Positions 1-7,386 of a DNA stretch of 64,000 bases are shown here, piece by piece. The translations under genes were made by a program, and so were the position numbers. The stretch's first letter is position 1. The number at the start of each line of letters is the position of its first letter. Location: positions 992,001 to 1,056,000 of the forward strand of contig NZ_CP108006.1 in NCBI RefSeq assembly GCF_036127095.1, read 5' to 3'. The notes under the pieces are model-generated. The model was not told the DNA's origin. It saw nothing but the letters and a program-made list of their open reading frames with translations, and searched no databases. The DNA comes from Streptomyces sp. NBC_00335. Its GTDB lineage: Bacteria; Actinomycetota; Actinomycetes; Streptomycetales; Streptomycetaceae.

Positions 1-2
1 GG

Positions 3-119
3 TGCCGGCGCCCCGTACCGCAGCGCTTCCTGCTGATGCCCAAGCTCCACTGCAACAGGAACCACTGGCTGAACGACGTGCGCGACAATTTCTGGCGCAA
101 GCTGTTCGAGCACGGCTGA
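3..119 (+). CDS. C-terminal fragment of a protein that begins before the window
   Basis: An open frame runs in from the left edge and stops at TGA 117-119. The 38 visible residues are rich in Arg, His, Trp and Asn, with short motifs such as HCNRNHW and FWRKLF. I do not recognise the family from this tail. High GC at third positions fits real coding. The next gene lies on the opposite strand 35 bp away, so this is a convergent pair with almost no spacer. The function is unassigned. Confidence 0.55.
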   Translation, partial: CRRPVPQRFLLMPKLHCNRNHWLNDVRDNFWRKLFEHG

Positions 120-154
120 GCGCCCGCCCATGACACTGCGAGCGCCCCGCCAAC

Positions 155-1585
155 CTAACTACGGTACGTCTCCAGCAGCCGCAGCCAGATCTCGCTGATC
201 GTCGGGAACGCCGGAACCGCGTGCCACAGCCGCTCGATCGGGACCTGACCCGCGACCGCGATGGTCGCCGCGTGCAAGAGTTCGGCCGCGCCCGGTCCGA
301 CGAAGGTGACGCCGAGCAGGATCTCGCGGTCCAGGTCCACCACCATGCGGGCCCGCCCCCGGTAGCCGTCTGCGTACAGACCCGCTCCGGAGACCTTGCC
401 GAGGTCGTAGTCCACGGCCCGGACCCGGTGGCCGGCGCGCTCCGCCTCCGCGAGGGTCAGGCCCACCGATGCGGCCTCCGGGTCGGTGAACACGGCCTGC
501 GGGAGGGCTTCCGTGTCGGCGGTCGCCGCGTGCGCGCCCCAACGACCGGTGTCGAGCGGCGTGTTGCCCGCCGCCCGGGCGGCGATGACGGCGCCCACGA
601 TCCGGGCCTGGTACTTCCCCTGATGGGTGAGCAGGGCCCGGTGGTTCACGTCGCCCACCGCGTACAGCCAGTCGATCCCCGGGACCCGGCAGCTGTCGTC
701 CACCGCGATCCACCCGCCCGGAGTGAGGCCGACGGTGTCCAGGCCGATGTCCTCGGTGCGCGGGGAGCGCCCCGTCGCCACCAGCAGCTCGTCGCCCTCC
801 AGCGTCTCGCCGCCTTCGAGCAGCACGGTGACGGGCCCGGTCGAGCCGTCCCGTACGACGGACTCGACGGCCACTCCCGTACGGACCACCGCGCCGGCAT
901 CGCGCAGCGCCTCGGCGACCAGCTCCCCGGCGAAGGGCTCCATGCGCGGCAGCAGCCCGGACCCCCGTACGAGCAGGGTCACTTGGGAGCCGAGGGCCTG
1001 CCAGGCCGTGGCCATCTCCGCGGCCACCACCGACCCGCCGACGATCAGCAGCCGGCCCGGCGCCGCCCGCGCCGACGTGGCCTCGCGGCTGGTCCACGGG
1101 CGGGCGTCCCCCATGCCCGGCAGGTCCGGGATCACGGCCCGGGTGCCGGTCGCGACGACGACCGCGTGCCGGGCGGAGAGCACGTGGTGCTCCCCCTCCG
1201 GGCTGGTGACGGCGACCTTGCGGACTCCGTACAGCCGCCCGTGGCCCCGGTACACGTGGGCGCCGACCGACTCCAGCCAGTCGATCTGGCCGTCGTCCTT
1301 CCAGCTCCCGGTCCAGTAGTCCCGGTGCGCGAACACCGCTTCCGCGTCCAGGGGACCGGCCACGGCCTCCGCGAGACCGGGCACCCGGCGCGCGTCGGCC
1401 CGGGCCAGCGCCGGGCGCAGCAGCGCCTTGCTGGGGACGCAGGCCCAGTACGAGCACTCGCCGCCCACCAGCTCGCTCTCGACCAGCGCCGTGCTCAGCC
1501 CGGCGGCGCGGGTCCGGTCCACGACGTTCTCGCCGGCCGGCCCCCCGCCGAGGACCACTACGTCGTACTCCACCGCTTCGCTCAT
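155..1585 (-). CDS. Class I pyridine nucleotide-disulfide oxidoreductase (Lpd/MerA-like flavoprotein)
   Basis: This 476-residue protein is a full-length FAD/NAD(P)-dependent oxidoreductase of the dihydrolipoamide dehydrogenase / mercuric reductase superfamily. The N-terminal FAD dinucleotide fold GGGPAG is at residues 13-18. The redox disulfide motif GGECSYWACVPSK places the cysteines at 44 and 49. A second nucleotide-binding fold (IVGGSVVAAEMA) lies mid-protein, followed by ATGRSPR and the FAD motif YAVGD. The C-terminal dimerisation domain carries FPTISE, where classical enzymes have HPTxxE. The catalytic His is therefore Phe460, although Glu465 is kept. A thiol substrate is likely but its identity is unknown. 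It is probably monocistronic; a thioredoxin gene lies 39 bp upstream on the same strand and may be co-transcribed. Confidence 0.85.
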   Translation of the reverse strand: MSEAVEYDVVVLGGGPAGENVVDRTRAAGLSTALVESELVGGECSYWACVPSKALLRPALARADARRVPGLAEAVAGPLDAEAVFAHRDYWTGSWKDDGQIDWLESVGAHVYRGHGRLYGVRKVAVTSPEGEHHVLSARHAVVVATGTRAVIPDLPGMGDARPWTSREATSARAAPGRLLIVGGSVVAAEMATAWQALGSQVTLLVRGSGLLPRMEPFAGELVAEALRDAGAVVRTGVAVESVVRDGSTGPVTVLLEGGETLEGDELLVATGRSPRTEDIGLDTVGLTPGGWIAVDDSCRVPGIDWLYAVGDVNHRALLTHQGKYQARIVGAVIAARAAGNTPLDTGRWGAHAATADTEALPQAVFTDPEAASVGLTLAEAERAGHRVRAVDYDLGKVSGAGLYADGYRGRARMVVDLDREILLGVTFVGPGAAELLHAATIAVAGQVPIERLWHAVPAFPTISEIWLRLLETYRS

Positions 1586-1624
1586 CGGGCCAGTCTCACC
1601 GCACGACGGGGGCCCGTCACGTAA

Positions 1625-2032
1625 TCAGGCGTCCGGCGTGCCGGGCTCCTCGGCCGTGGCACCGGCGGCGCCGGCCTGCTCGGCGGCGATCTTCGTGCGG
1701 ACCTCGTCCATGTCCAGGGCGCGGGCCTGGGTGATGAGGTCGGTCAGCGCCGCCTCGGGCAGTGCGCCGGGCTGCGAGAAGATCGCGACCTGATCCCGGA
1801 CGATCATGAGGGTCGGGATCGAGCTGATCTGGAAGGCCGCGGCCAGCTCCTGCTGCGCCTCGGTGTCCACCTTGGCGAAGAGCAGGTCGGGATTGGCCTC
1901 GGCGGCCTTCTCGTAGACCGGGGCGAACTGCAGGCAGGGGCGGCACCAGCCCGCCCAGAAGTCGATCAAGACGAACGAGTTCTCGCTCACCGTCTGGTCG
2001 AAGTTCTCCTTGGTGAGTTCGACAGTAGCCAC
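1625..2032 (-). CDS. Thioredoxin-family protein (CRPC active site)
   Basis: This 135-residue cytoplasmic thioredoxin has a WAGWCRPC active site in place of the usual WCGPC, with the fold-defining cis-proline in SSIPTLMIV. The C-terminus extends about 25 residues past the fold as an Ala/Glu-rich tail. The GTG at 2032 was chosen because GGAGG sits 11 nt upstream; an upstream ATG would add a poorly conserved leader without a ribosome binding site. It is expected to reduce disulfides in target proteins. Arg in the CXXC motif is a known variant that shifts redox potential. It lies just upstream of the flavoprotein at 155-1585, which carries its own redox disulfide, so the two could form a reductase/carrier pair (inference). 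Confidence 0.88.
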   Translation of the reverse strand: MATVELTKENFDQTVSENSFVLIDFWAGWCRPCLQFAPVYEKAAEANPDLLFAKVDTEAQQELAAAFQISSIPTLMIVRDQVAIFSQPGALPEAALTDLITQARALDMDEVRTKIAAEQAGAAGATAEEPGTPDA

Positions 2033-2148
2033 GGTTTTCCAGACCTCCAGAGTGCTGTTCTGCTTGTTTTCCCTGAACGAACGACCGGCTCGAAGCATTC
2101 CTGACCGCACCCGATGCACGCAATGCGCGAAATGAGCACAATGAGCCC

Positions 2149-2790
2149 ATGAACCACACCGGCCCCGTCTCCCCCGGCGCCGCCACCGCTGCCGCCGCCC
2201 CGCACACCGTGGAGTTCCTCCGCCGGCTGTACCCCGGCGAGGACCCGGACCGTGCGGCCTGGGGTGTCCGGATCGACGGTACGGACCTGCGCACCCTCGT
2301 CGCCGAGGCCACCCGGGCCGGCTGGTCGCAGGAGTGGGACACCTCCGAGGAGCCCCCCGACGGGCGGGAGGCGTACCTCATGACCCAGCACGCCCCCCTG
2401 GTCATGGACGACGACGCACACGCGCGCCGCCACTTCCTCGGCGACCCCGATCCGGAACGGCGCGAGCCGGGGACCGGCTCCATGGCCCTGCTCGGATGCA
2501 TCTGCGGAACGGACGAGTGCTGGCCCATGATGGCCACCGTCACCCTGACGCAGGACACCGTCACCTGGTCCGGCTTCCACCAGCCCTACCGTCCCGAGTG
2601 GGGCACCCTCGCCCTGGGGCCCTACGTCTTCCCGCGCCCGGCTTACGAGCAGGCCCTGGCGGCTCCGGTCCGGCTCCCCGGGCGCGGGCGGCTCTCCATC
2701 TCCGACGATTACTCCGACGAGCACGCGGATGACCACGTGGATGACCACGCGGACGGGGCAAGCGCCGAAGCCTCTGGGGAGACTCCCTAG
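2149..2790 (+). CDS. Conserved hypothetical protein with Cys cluster and His/Asp-rich tail
   Basis: This 213-residue soluble protein has no family I can name with certainty. The central region contains a C-x-C-x4-C cluster (LLGCICGTDECWP) followed by a predicted beta region (TVTLTQDTVTWSGF) and an aromatic-rich segment (GPYVFPRPAYEQ). The last 25 residues are an Asp/His/Glu tail (DEHADDHVDDHADG) that could bind metal or simply be disordered. The ATG at 2149 diverges from the thioredoxin gene. Its TAG stop is the first of four TAG triplets carried by a 14-bp tandem repeat. Confidence 0.7.
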   Translation: MNHTGPVSPGAATAAAAPHTVEFLRRLYPGEDPDRAAWGVRIDGTDLRTLVAEATRAGWSQEWDTSEEPPDGREAYLMTQHAPLVMDDDAHARRHFLGDPDPERREPGTGSMALLGCICGTDECWPMMATVTLTQDTVTWSGFHQPYRPEWGTLALGPYVFPRPAYEQALAAPVRLPGRGRLSISDDYSDEHADDHVDDHADGASAEASGETP

Positions 2791-2840
2791 AACGATTGCC
2801 CTAGAACGGCTGCTCTAGAACAGTCGCCCTAGAACGGATG
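2785..2840. repeat. Four 14-bp tandem repeats containing the stop codons of two convergent genes
   Basis: Units of the form CCCTAGAACGNNTG occur at 2785-2798, 2799-2812, 2813-2826 and 2827-2840. The CTAG core is its own complement. The first unit supplies the TAG of the plus-strand gene ending at 2790. The last supplies the TAG of the minus-strand aldehyde dehydrogenase ending at 2829. CTAG is generally rare in Streptomyces genomes, so four copies in 56 bp is conspicuous. Confidence 0.9.
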
Positions 2841-4268
2841 CCCGCCCGGGGTCGCGCGGAGCGTGGTCCAGCGCAGCTCGGTGAAGGCGTCGAGGTTCGC
2901 CTCGCCGCCGAAGCGAGCGCCGGTGCCGGACGCGCCGACGCCGCCGAAGGGAGCCACCGCCTCGTCGTTGACCGTCTGGTCGTTGACGTGCGCGATCCCG
3001 ACCGGGATCCGCCCCGCCAGGTCCAGTCCGCGCGCCGCGTCGCCGGTCACGATCCCGAGGGAGAGCCCGTAGGGGCCCGCGGAGGCCAGCTCCACGGCCT
3101 CGTCCTCCGTGGCGAAGGACCGTACGGGCGCCACCGGACCGAAGACCTCCTCCGCGTAGGCGGGGCTGTCGTCTCCGGCGCCCGCCAGCACCGTGGGCCG
3201 GTAGAAGAGGTCCTGGTGGGCGCCGCCCGCGACGAGTTTGGCGCCCTGCGCGGTGCTGGCTTCCACCAGGCCGTGGACCCGGTCCAGCTGGGACCGGTCG
3301 ATGAGCGGCCCCAGGTGCACCCGCTCGCGGTACGGGTCTCCGACCGCGAGCTCCTCCGCGCGGGCGGCGAGCCGCTCCACGTACTCGTCGTAGAGCGAGG
3401 CGTGCACGAGGTGCCGGCCCGCCGTCATGCAGATCTGGCCCTGGTGGAAGAAGGAGCCCCAGGAGGCCTGTGCGACGGCCGCCGCCACATCGGCGTCGCG
3501 GAGCACGACGAGCGCGGAGTTGCCGCCCAACTCCAGGTGCGCACGCTTGAGGTGACGGCCCGCCAGCTCACCGACGACCCGGCCGCTCGCGGTGGATCCG
3601 GTGAACGAGACCACCCTGACCAGGGGGTCGGTGACCACCGCCGCGCCCGTCTCGGCGCCGCCGGGCAGGACGTGCAGCAGTCCGCCCGGCAGGCCGGCCG
3701 CCGCGAAGACGGCGGCGAGTGCGAGCCCGCCGCAGACCGCGGTGCGGCGGTCCGGCTTGAGGAGCACCGCGTTGCCGAGGGCGAGCGCGGGCGCGACCGA
3801 GCGGATCGAGAGGATCAGCGGTGCATTGAAGGGCGCCACCACCCCCACGACACCGACCGGTTCGCGGCGGGTGAACGACAGCCGCGGCGCCTCGCTCGGC
3901 AGCACCTGCCCGGCCGGGCGCGAGGCCAGGGCCGCGGCCTCGTAGCACTCCTGCGCGGCGACGTGCAGCTCGAAGTCGGCCTTGCCGGGGATGGATCCGG
4001 ACTCCCGGACCAGCCAGTCCCGCAGCTCCTGCGCGTGGGCGGTGAACAGGTCACCGGCCCGGCGCAGCACGGCCGCCCGCTCCAGGTGGGTGGCCCGCGC
4101 CCAGTCGCGCTGGGCCGCGTGGGCCCGTACGGCGACCTCCGCGACGTCGGCCGGGGAGGCCAGGTCGATGGTCGCGAGGGTCTGGCCCGTGGCGGGTTCG
4201 ACGACCGGGGCGGTACCTCCGGTGAGGGTGGGTCCGTCCTGCCAGAGCGTCGGATCGAGGAGCGGCAT
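2829..4268 (-). CDS. NAD(P)-dependent aldehyde dehydrogenase (benzaldehyde/vanillin dehydrogenase-like)
   Basis: This 479-residue member of the aldehyde dehydrogenase superfamily oxidises an aldehyde to its acid. The Rossmann region contains FTGSTASGR. The general base Glu is in LELGGNS and the catalytic Cys in GQICMTAGR. The FHQGQICM context resembles benzaldehyde, vanillin and salicylaldehyde dehydrogenases. A C-terminal EEVFGPVAPV motif completes the fold. The ATG at 4268 begins at the conserved N-terminus; an in-frame codon at 4334 would add an Arg/Pro-rich leader with no homology signal. The thiolase gene lies 155 bp upstream on the same strand, suggesting a shared role in breakdown of an aromatic side chain (inference). 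Confidence 0.85.
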   Translation of the reverse strand: MPLLDPTLWQDGPTLTGGTAPVVEPATGQTLATIDLASPADVAEVAVRAHAAQRDWARATHLERAAVLRRAGDLFTAHAQELRDWLVRESGSIPGKADFELHVAAQECYEAAALASRPAGQVLPSEAPRLSFTRREPVGVVGVVAPFNAPLILSIRSVAPALALGNAVLLKPDRRTAVCGGLALAAVFAAAGLPGGLLHVLPGGAETGAAVVTDPLVRVVSFTGSTASGRVVGELAGRHLKRAHLELGGNSALVVLRDADVAAAVAQASWGSFFHQGQICMTAGRHLVHASLYDEYVERLAARAEELAVGDPYRERVHLGPLIDRSQLDRVHGLVEASTAQGAKLVAGGAHQDLFYRPTVLAGAGDDSPAYAEEVFGPVAPVRSFATEDEAVELASAGPYGLSLGIVTGDAARGLDLAGRIPVGIAHVNDQTVNDEAVAPFGGVGASGTGARFGGEANLDAFTELRWTTLRATPGGHPF

Positions 4269-4423
4269 GGCGCGGGGCCTCCGGGTGCGGGGAGCGTGGC
4301 GGGGGGGTGGCGGCAGCACGCGCCATCGTGCCACCCCACCGCACCGGAGGCATCAATTCTCTTCGGTTGTAGAACAGTTGCCGCCCGACTATGACCGGAA
4401 ACGATCGACCGGCCGGAGTCGGG

Positions 4424-5623
4424 TCAGCGCTCCAGCACGAGGGCGATGCCCTGTCCCACACCGATGCAGAGGGCCGCGATCCCCGTACCGGATCCGGCCG
4501 CCGCGAGCTGGTGGGCCACCGAACCCGCCAGCCGGGCGCCCGAAGCACCGAGCGGGTGCCCGATCGCGATGGCCCCGCCACGCGGGTTGACCACGGCCGG
4601 ATCCAGCTCGGGCCAGGAGGCGAGGCATCCCAACGCCTGCGCCGCGAAAGCCTCGTTGAGTTCGAAGGCGGCCAGATCGGCGAACCCGCGGCCCGCCTTG
4701 GCGAGCGCACGCTCGACCGCCTCCACCGGCCCCAGACCGAAGAGCTGGGGCTCGATCCCGGTGACGGCCGACGCACTGATCCGGGCCAACGGCTCCCGCC
4801 CGGTGGCGGCGAGGCCCTCCTCGTCCGTCAACAGCAGTGCGGCGGCTCCGTCGTTGAGCGGCGAGGCGTTGCCCGCCGTCACCGTGCCGGTGCCGTCGCT
4901 CCGGAAGGCGGGCTTCAGGCGCGCGAGCGCCTCCGGGCCGGAACCCTCGCGGATGCACTCGTCGCGCGGCAGATCCACACCCGCGTACGGAACCACCTCG
5001 GCGTCGTACTGCCCGGCGGCCCAGGCGGCCGCCGCCTTGCGGTGGCTCTCCAGCGCGAAGGCGTCCTGCGCCTCGCGGGTGATGCCGTGCTTGTCGGCGA
5101 CGAGTTCGGCGCCCTCGCCGAGCGAACCGGCCCACTCCGCGGGCATCCGGGGGTTGGTCATCCGCCAGCCGAGCGTGGTGGACCACATCTGCTGGTGCCC
5201 GGCGGGGAAGGCGCGCTCCGGCTTCTGCACCACCCAGGGGGCCCGGCTCATGGACTCGACGCCCCCGGCGATGGCGACGGAGGCGTCCCCGAGCGCGATG
5301 GCGCGGGCCGCCTGGACGACGGCTTCGAGCCCGGAGCCGCAGAGGCGGTTGACGGTGACTCCGGGCACCGTCACGGGGAGCCCGGCGAGCAGCACCGCCA
5401 TGCGGGCCACGTCGCGGTTGTCCTCGCCCGCGCCGTTGGCGTCACCGAAGACGACGTCGTCGATGCGGGCCGGGTCCAGTGCGGGCGTACGGTCCACGAG
5501 CGCGCGCACCACGTGGGCGGCCAGGTCGTCGGGGCGGACACCGGCGAGGGCACCGCCGAACTTCCCGATCGGGGTGCGGACGGCGTCGACGACGTAGACG
5601 TCGCGGACGGTACGGATGCTCAT
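4424..5623 (-). CDS. Acetyl-CoA C-acyltransferase, PcaF-like (beta-ketoadipyl-CoA thiolase)
   Basis: This 399-residue thiolase cleaves a 3-ketoacyl-CoA with CoA. The acylated Cys is near residue 95 in NRLCGSGLEAV. GGVESMSRAP, NEAFAAQ, the His motif GHPLGASGAR and the C-terminal CIGVGQG are all present. The terminal CIGVGQGIALV is typical of the beta-ketoadipyl-CoA thiolase branch. The ATG at 5623 follows GGAGGG with good spacing. Downstream lies an aromatic-type aldehyde dehydrogenase, supporting a catabolic module. No other pca or paa genes are in the window, so the exact substrate is uncertain. Confidence 0.88.
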   Translation of the reverse strand: MSIRTVRDVYVVDAVRTPIGKFGGALAGVRPDDLAAHVVRALVDRTPALDPARIDDVVFGDANGAGEDNRDVARMAVLLAGLPVTVPGVTVNRLCGSGLEAVVQAARAIALGDASVAIAGGVESMSRAPWVVQKPERAFPAGHQQMWSTTLGWRMTNPRMPAEWAGSLGEGAELVADKHGITREAQDAFALESHRKAAAAWAAGQYDAEVVPYAGVDLPRDECIREGSGPEALARLKPAFRSDGTGTVTAGNASPLNDGAAALLLTDEEGLAATGREPLARISASAVTGIEPQLFGLGPVEAVERALAKAGRGFADLAAFELNEAFAAQALGCLASWPELDPAVVNPRGGAIAIGHPLGASGARLAGSVAHQLAAAGSGTGIAALCIGVGQGIALVLER

Positions 5624-5792
5624 GGAGTCCCTCCGAGGCGAGCGGGAGACGGCGCGGCACACCGACATCCCTGTCCGGCCCGGGGCACGCTCCGCCCGCG
5701 CCCGGTGGGGGCGCGCCCGAAGTCTCCGTCCCCCCGACCCCGCTGTCAACGGCCCCCGACCCCCAGAGGGGCCCCGACCTGCGCCTGCCCTA

Positions 5793-5847
5793 TGTCTGCG
5801 CCCTGTCTGCGCCCTGTCTGCGCCCTGTCTGCGCCCTGTCTGCGCCG
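5793..5847. repeat. Five 11-bp tandem repeats
   Basis: The unit TGTCTGCGCCC is repeated exactly four times (5793-5836). A fifth copy at 5837-5847 differs only in its last base. It lies in the 440-bp gap between the thiolase start and the LacI stop. No gene is supported there; the remaining sequence of the gap, 5624-5792, is GC-rich promoter-side DNA for the thiolase with nothing else recognisable. Confidence 0.9.
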
Positions 5848-5943
5848 GCGGGCTGGATTGCCCGCAGGGCCATTTCAGCCCCGCCGGCGTTCGAGGCGCG
5901 GGGTCTGGGGCGGAGCCCCAGGGGCCCGGGCGCAGCCCCGGGC
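5848..5943. repeat. Dispersed Streptomyces intergenic palindromic repeat (three hairpins)
   Basis: The segment contains three consecutive stem-loops. GCGGGC pairs with GCCCGC (5848-5865), CTGGGGC with GCCCCAG (5905-5921), and GCCCGGG with CCCGGGC (5924-5943). The consensus around CAGCCCCGCCGGCGTT and GGGTCTGGGGCGGAGCCC is one I recognise from many Streptomyces intergenic regions, where it recurs as a non-coding repeat near gene ends. Open frames across it are artefacts of the repeat. Confidence 0.7.
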
Positions 5944-5975
5944 CGTCACGGGCGACCGGCCGGCAGCCGGAGCCG

Positions 5976-6032
5976 GGGTCTGGGTCTGGGTCTGGGTCTG
6001 GGTCTGGGTCTGGGTCTGGGTCTGGGTCTGGG
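5976..6032. repeat. Nine hexamer repeats GGGTCT with G-quadruplex potential
   Basis: GGGTCT is repeated nine times without interruption (5976-6029) and is followed by GGG. Ten G-triplets separated by three bases satisfy the G-quadruplex pattern on the plus strand. It starts 31 bp beyond the stop codon of the LacI gene, whose mRNA would carry the C-rich complement. Confidence 0.93.
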
Positions 6033-6062
6033 CCACAGCGAGGCCGGAGCAGAGCGACCAGC

Positions 6063-7100
6063 TCACGTCGAGTCCCGCGGCACCGCCACCGCAGCCATCA
6101 GGTCATGCCTGCGCACCGCCGCCGAGGGCTCCCGTACCGCTTGGTCGACCAGCGCCGCCAGCCGCTCCCCCGTCGGCATCTCGATCTGCACCGTGCTGAG
6201 CCGCGGCCGCAGCAGCCGCCCGATCAGCAGGTCGTCCGCGCCCATGACGGCGACGTCCTCCGGCACGCGCAGCCCCACGTCCTGGAAGGCCCGCATCAGC
6301 AGCATCGCGTACTCGTCGTTGTACGCGAACGCCGCATCCAGCCCCAGCGACCCCCACTGCTCCGCCAGCTTGGCCGCCGACTCCTCCGAGTAGGCCATCC
6401 GCAGGGCCGCGATCTCCGCCCCCGCCACGGACCGTGCGCCCTCCAGGCGGGGCGTGGAGAACAGCTCCAGCCCCTTTTCCTCCGGCACGACGACCCCGAT
6501 CCGGCGCCGGCCCTGCCCCACCAGGTGCTCCGCCGCCCGCGCGCCGACCTCCGCCTGGTCCATGACCAGCGCGTGCGCCCCGGCAACGGCCTGCGGCCCC
6601 ATCGTCAGCACCGCGCGCGCCCCGGCGCGCTTGAGCGTGGCCACGTTGTGCGCGGACAGGGTGATCTCCCCGAGGGAGAGCACCGCGACCGGCCGCAGTT
6701 CGGCCCAGGCCCGCGCGGCCTCGTCGCCGGTGAGGCCGAGGCTGCCGTACTGGACCACCGTGTAGTCGAGGCCGCGCAGCGCCCACTGCAGCTCGTTGAG
6801 GAAGGTGCTGTAGAGCGGGCCGATCGGCACGTGCGAGGTGGGCAGCAGCACGATGCGCGTGTGCCCGGCGCGCAGGCTGCGGGCGGCCGCGTGGGGGACG
6901 TAGCCGAGCTCCTCGGCGGCCTCGCGCACCTTGCGGCGGGTCGGCTCGCTGATGCGTACGGCCTCCGCGTTGTTCAGGACGTACGAGACCGTCGCGCGCG
7001 ACACTCCGGCGAGACGGGCGACGTCCGCGCTGGTCGGGACGGGCGCCGGCGACGGGGACGGCGACGTGGGGGGCTTCGGCGGCTTCGATGACTGAGACAT
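6063..7100 (-). CDS. LacI-family transcriptional regulator
   Basis: This 345-residue repressor has an N-terminal helix-turn-helix (SADVARLAGVSRATVSYVL), a hinge helix (PHAAARSL) and a periplasmic-binding-protein-like effector domain. About 22 Pro/Ser-rich residues precede the DNA-binding domain, which is unusual but common in actinomycetes. The ATG at 7100 has a weak GGAAAG 11-16 nt upstream. It diverges from an MFS transporter and a hydrolase. A perfect 11-bp inverted repeat at 7169-7201, between the two, is the obvious operator. The ligand is probably whatever the transporter moves, which is unknown. Confidence 0.88.
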   Translation of the reverse strand: MSQSSKPPKPPTSPSPSPAPVPTSADVARLAGVSRATVSYVLNNAEAVRISEPTRRKVREAAEELGYVPHAAARSLRAGHTRIVLLPTSHVPIGPLYSTFLNELQWALRGLDYTVVQYGSLGLTGDEAARAWAELRPVAVLSLGEITLSAHNVATLKRAGARAVLTMGPQAVAGAHALVMDQAEVGARAAEHLVGQGRRRIGVVVPEEKGLELFSTPRLEGARSVAGAEIAALRMAYSEESAAKLAEQWGSLGLDAAFAYNDEYAMLLMRAFQDVGLRVPEDVAVMGADDLLIGRLLRPRLSTVQIEMPTGERLAALVDQAVREPSAAVRRHDLMAAVAVPRDST

Positions 7101-7168
7101 TGCCGTGGCATCTTTCCAGACCGTTTGTGCCCAGGGGCTAGCGGATGGCCGGAAACCAATGCTACACA

Positions 7169-7201
7169 GTGGTTACACGATTCACTGACACGTGTAACCA
7201 C
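7169..7201. promoter_or_regulatory. Perfect 11-bp inverted repeat, probable LacI operator
   Basis: The arm GTGGTTACACG (7169-7179) is exactly inverted as CGTGTAACCAC (7191-7201) around an 11-bp spacer. It sits between the divergent lacI-type gene and the MFS gene, 69 bp from the regulator start. Arm centres are 22 bp apart, two helical turns, so one dimer or a pair of dimers could bind on one face. Assignment to this regulator is by position. Confidence 0.7.
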
Positions 7202-7386
7202 GACGTCACCCGAGCTTCGTCAACGGTGTCTCCACACGTGTTCGTGCCGTGCCCAGCCGTGCCGCCGCCCTGCCGCGTTCCGTCGCACCCCCGCCGTCGC
7301 GACAGGGCGGCGCGCACTCCTCCCCACACCCCTCAGTGCACCCCTCCATACCCCTCGCCCCTCACCAAACTGCCCAGGAGGGCACC

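Noticed and set aside
2838..4394. Long open frame antisense to the aldehyde dehydrogenase
   Set aside because: It is a high-GC shadow frame opposite a well-supported enzyme, with low-complexity Arg/Gly composition and no domain.
5793..6032. Possible CRISPR array
   Set aside because: Units are 6 or 11 bp, contiguous and without spacers, and no cas genes are present.
5875..6066. Small open frame with a poly-(Thr-Gln) stretch
   Set aside because: It is only the translation of the GGGTCT hexamer array on the minus strand.
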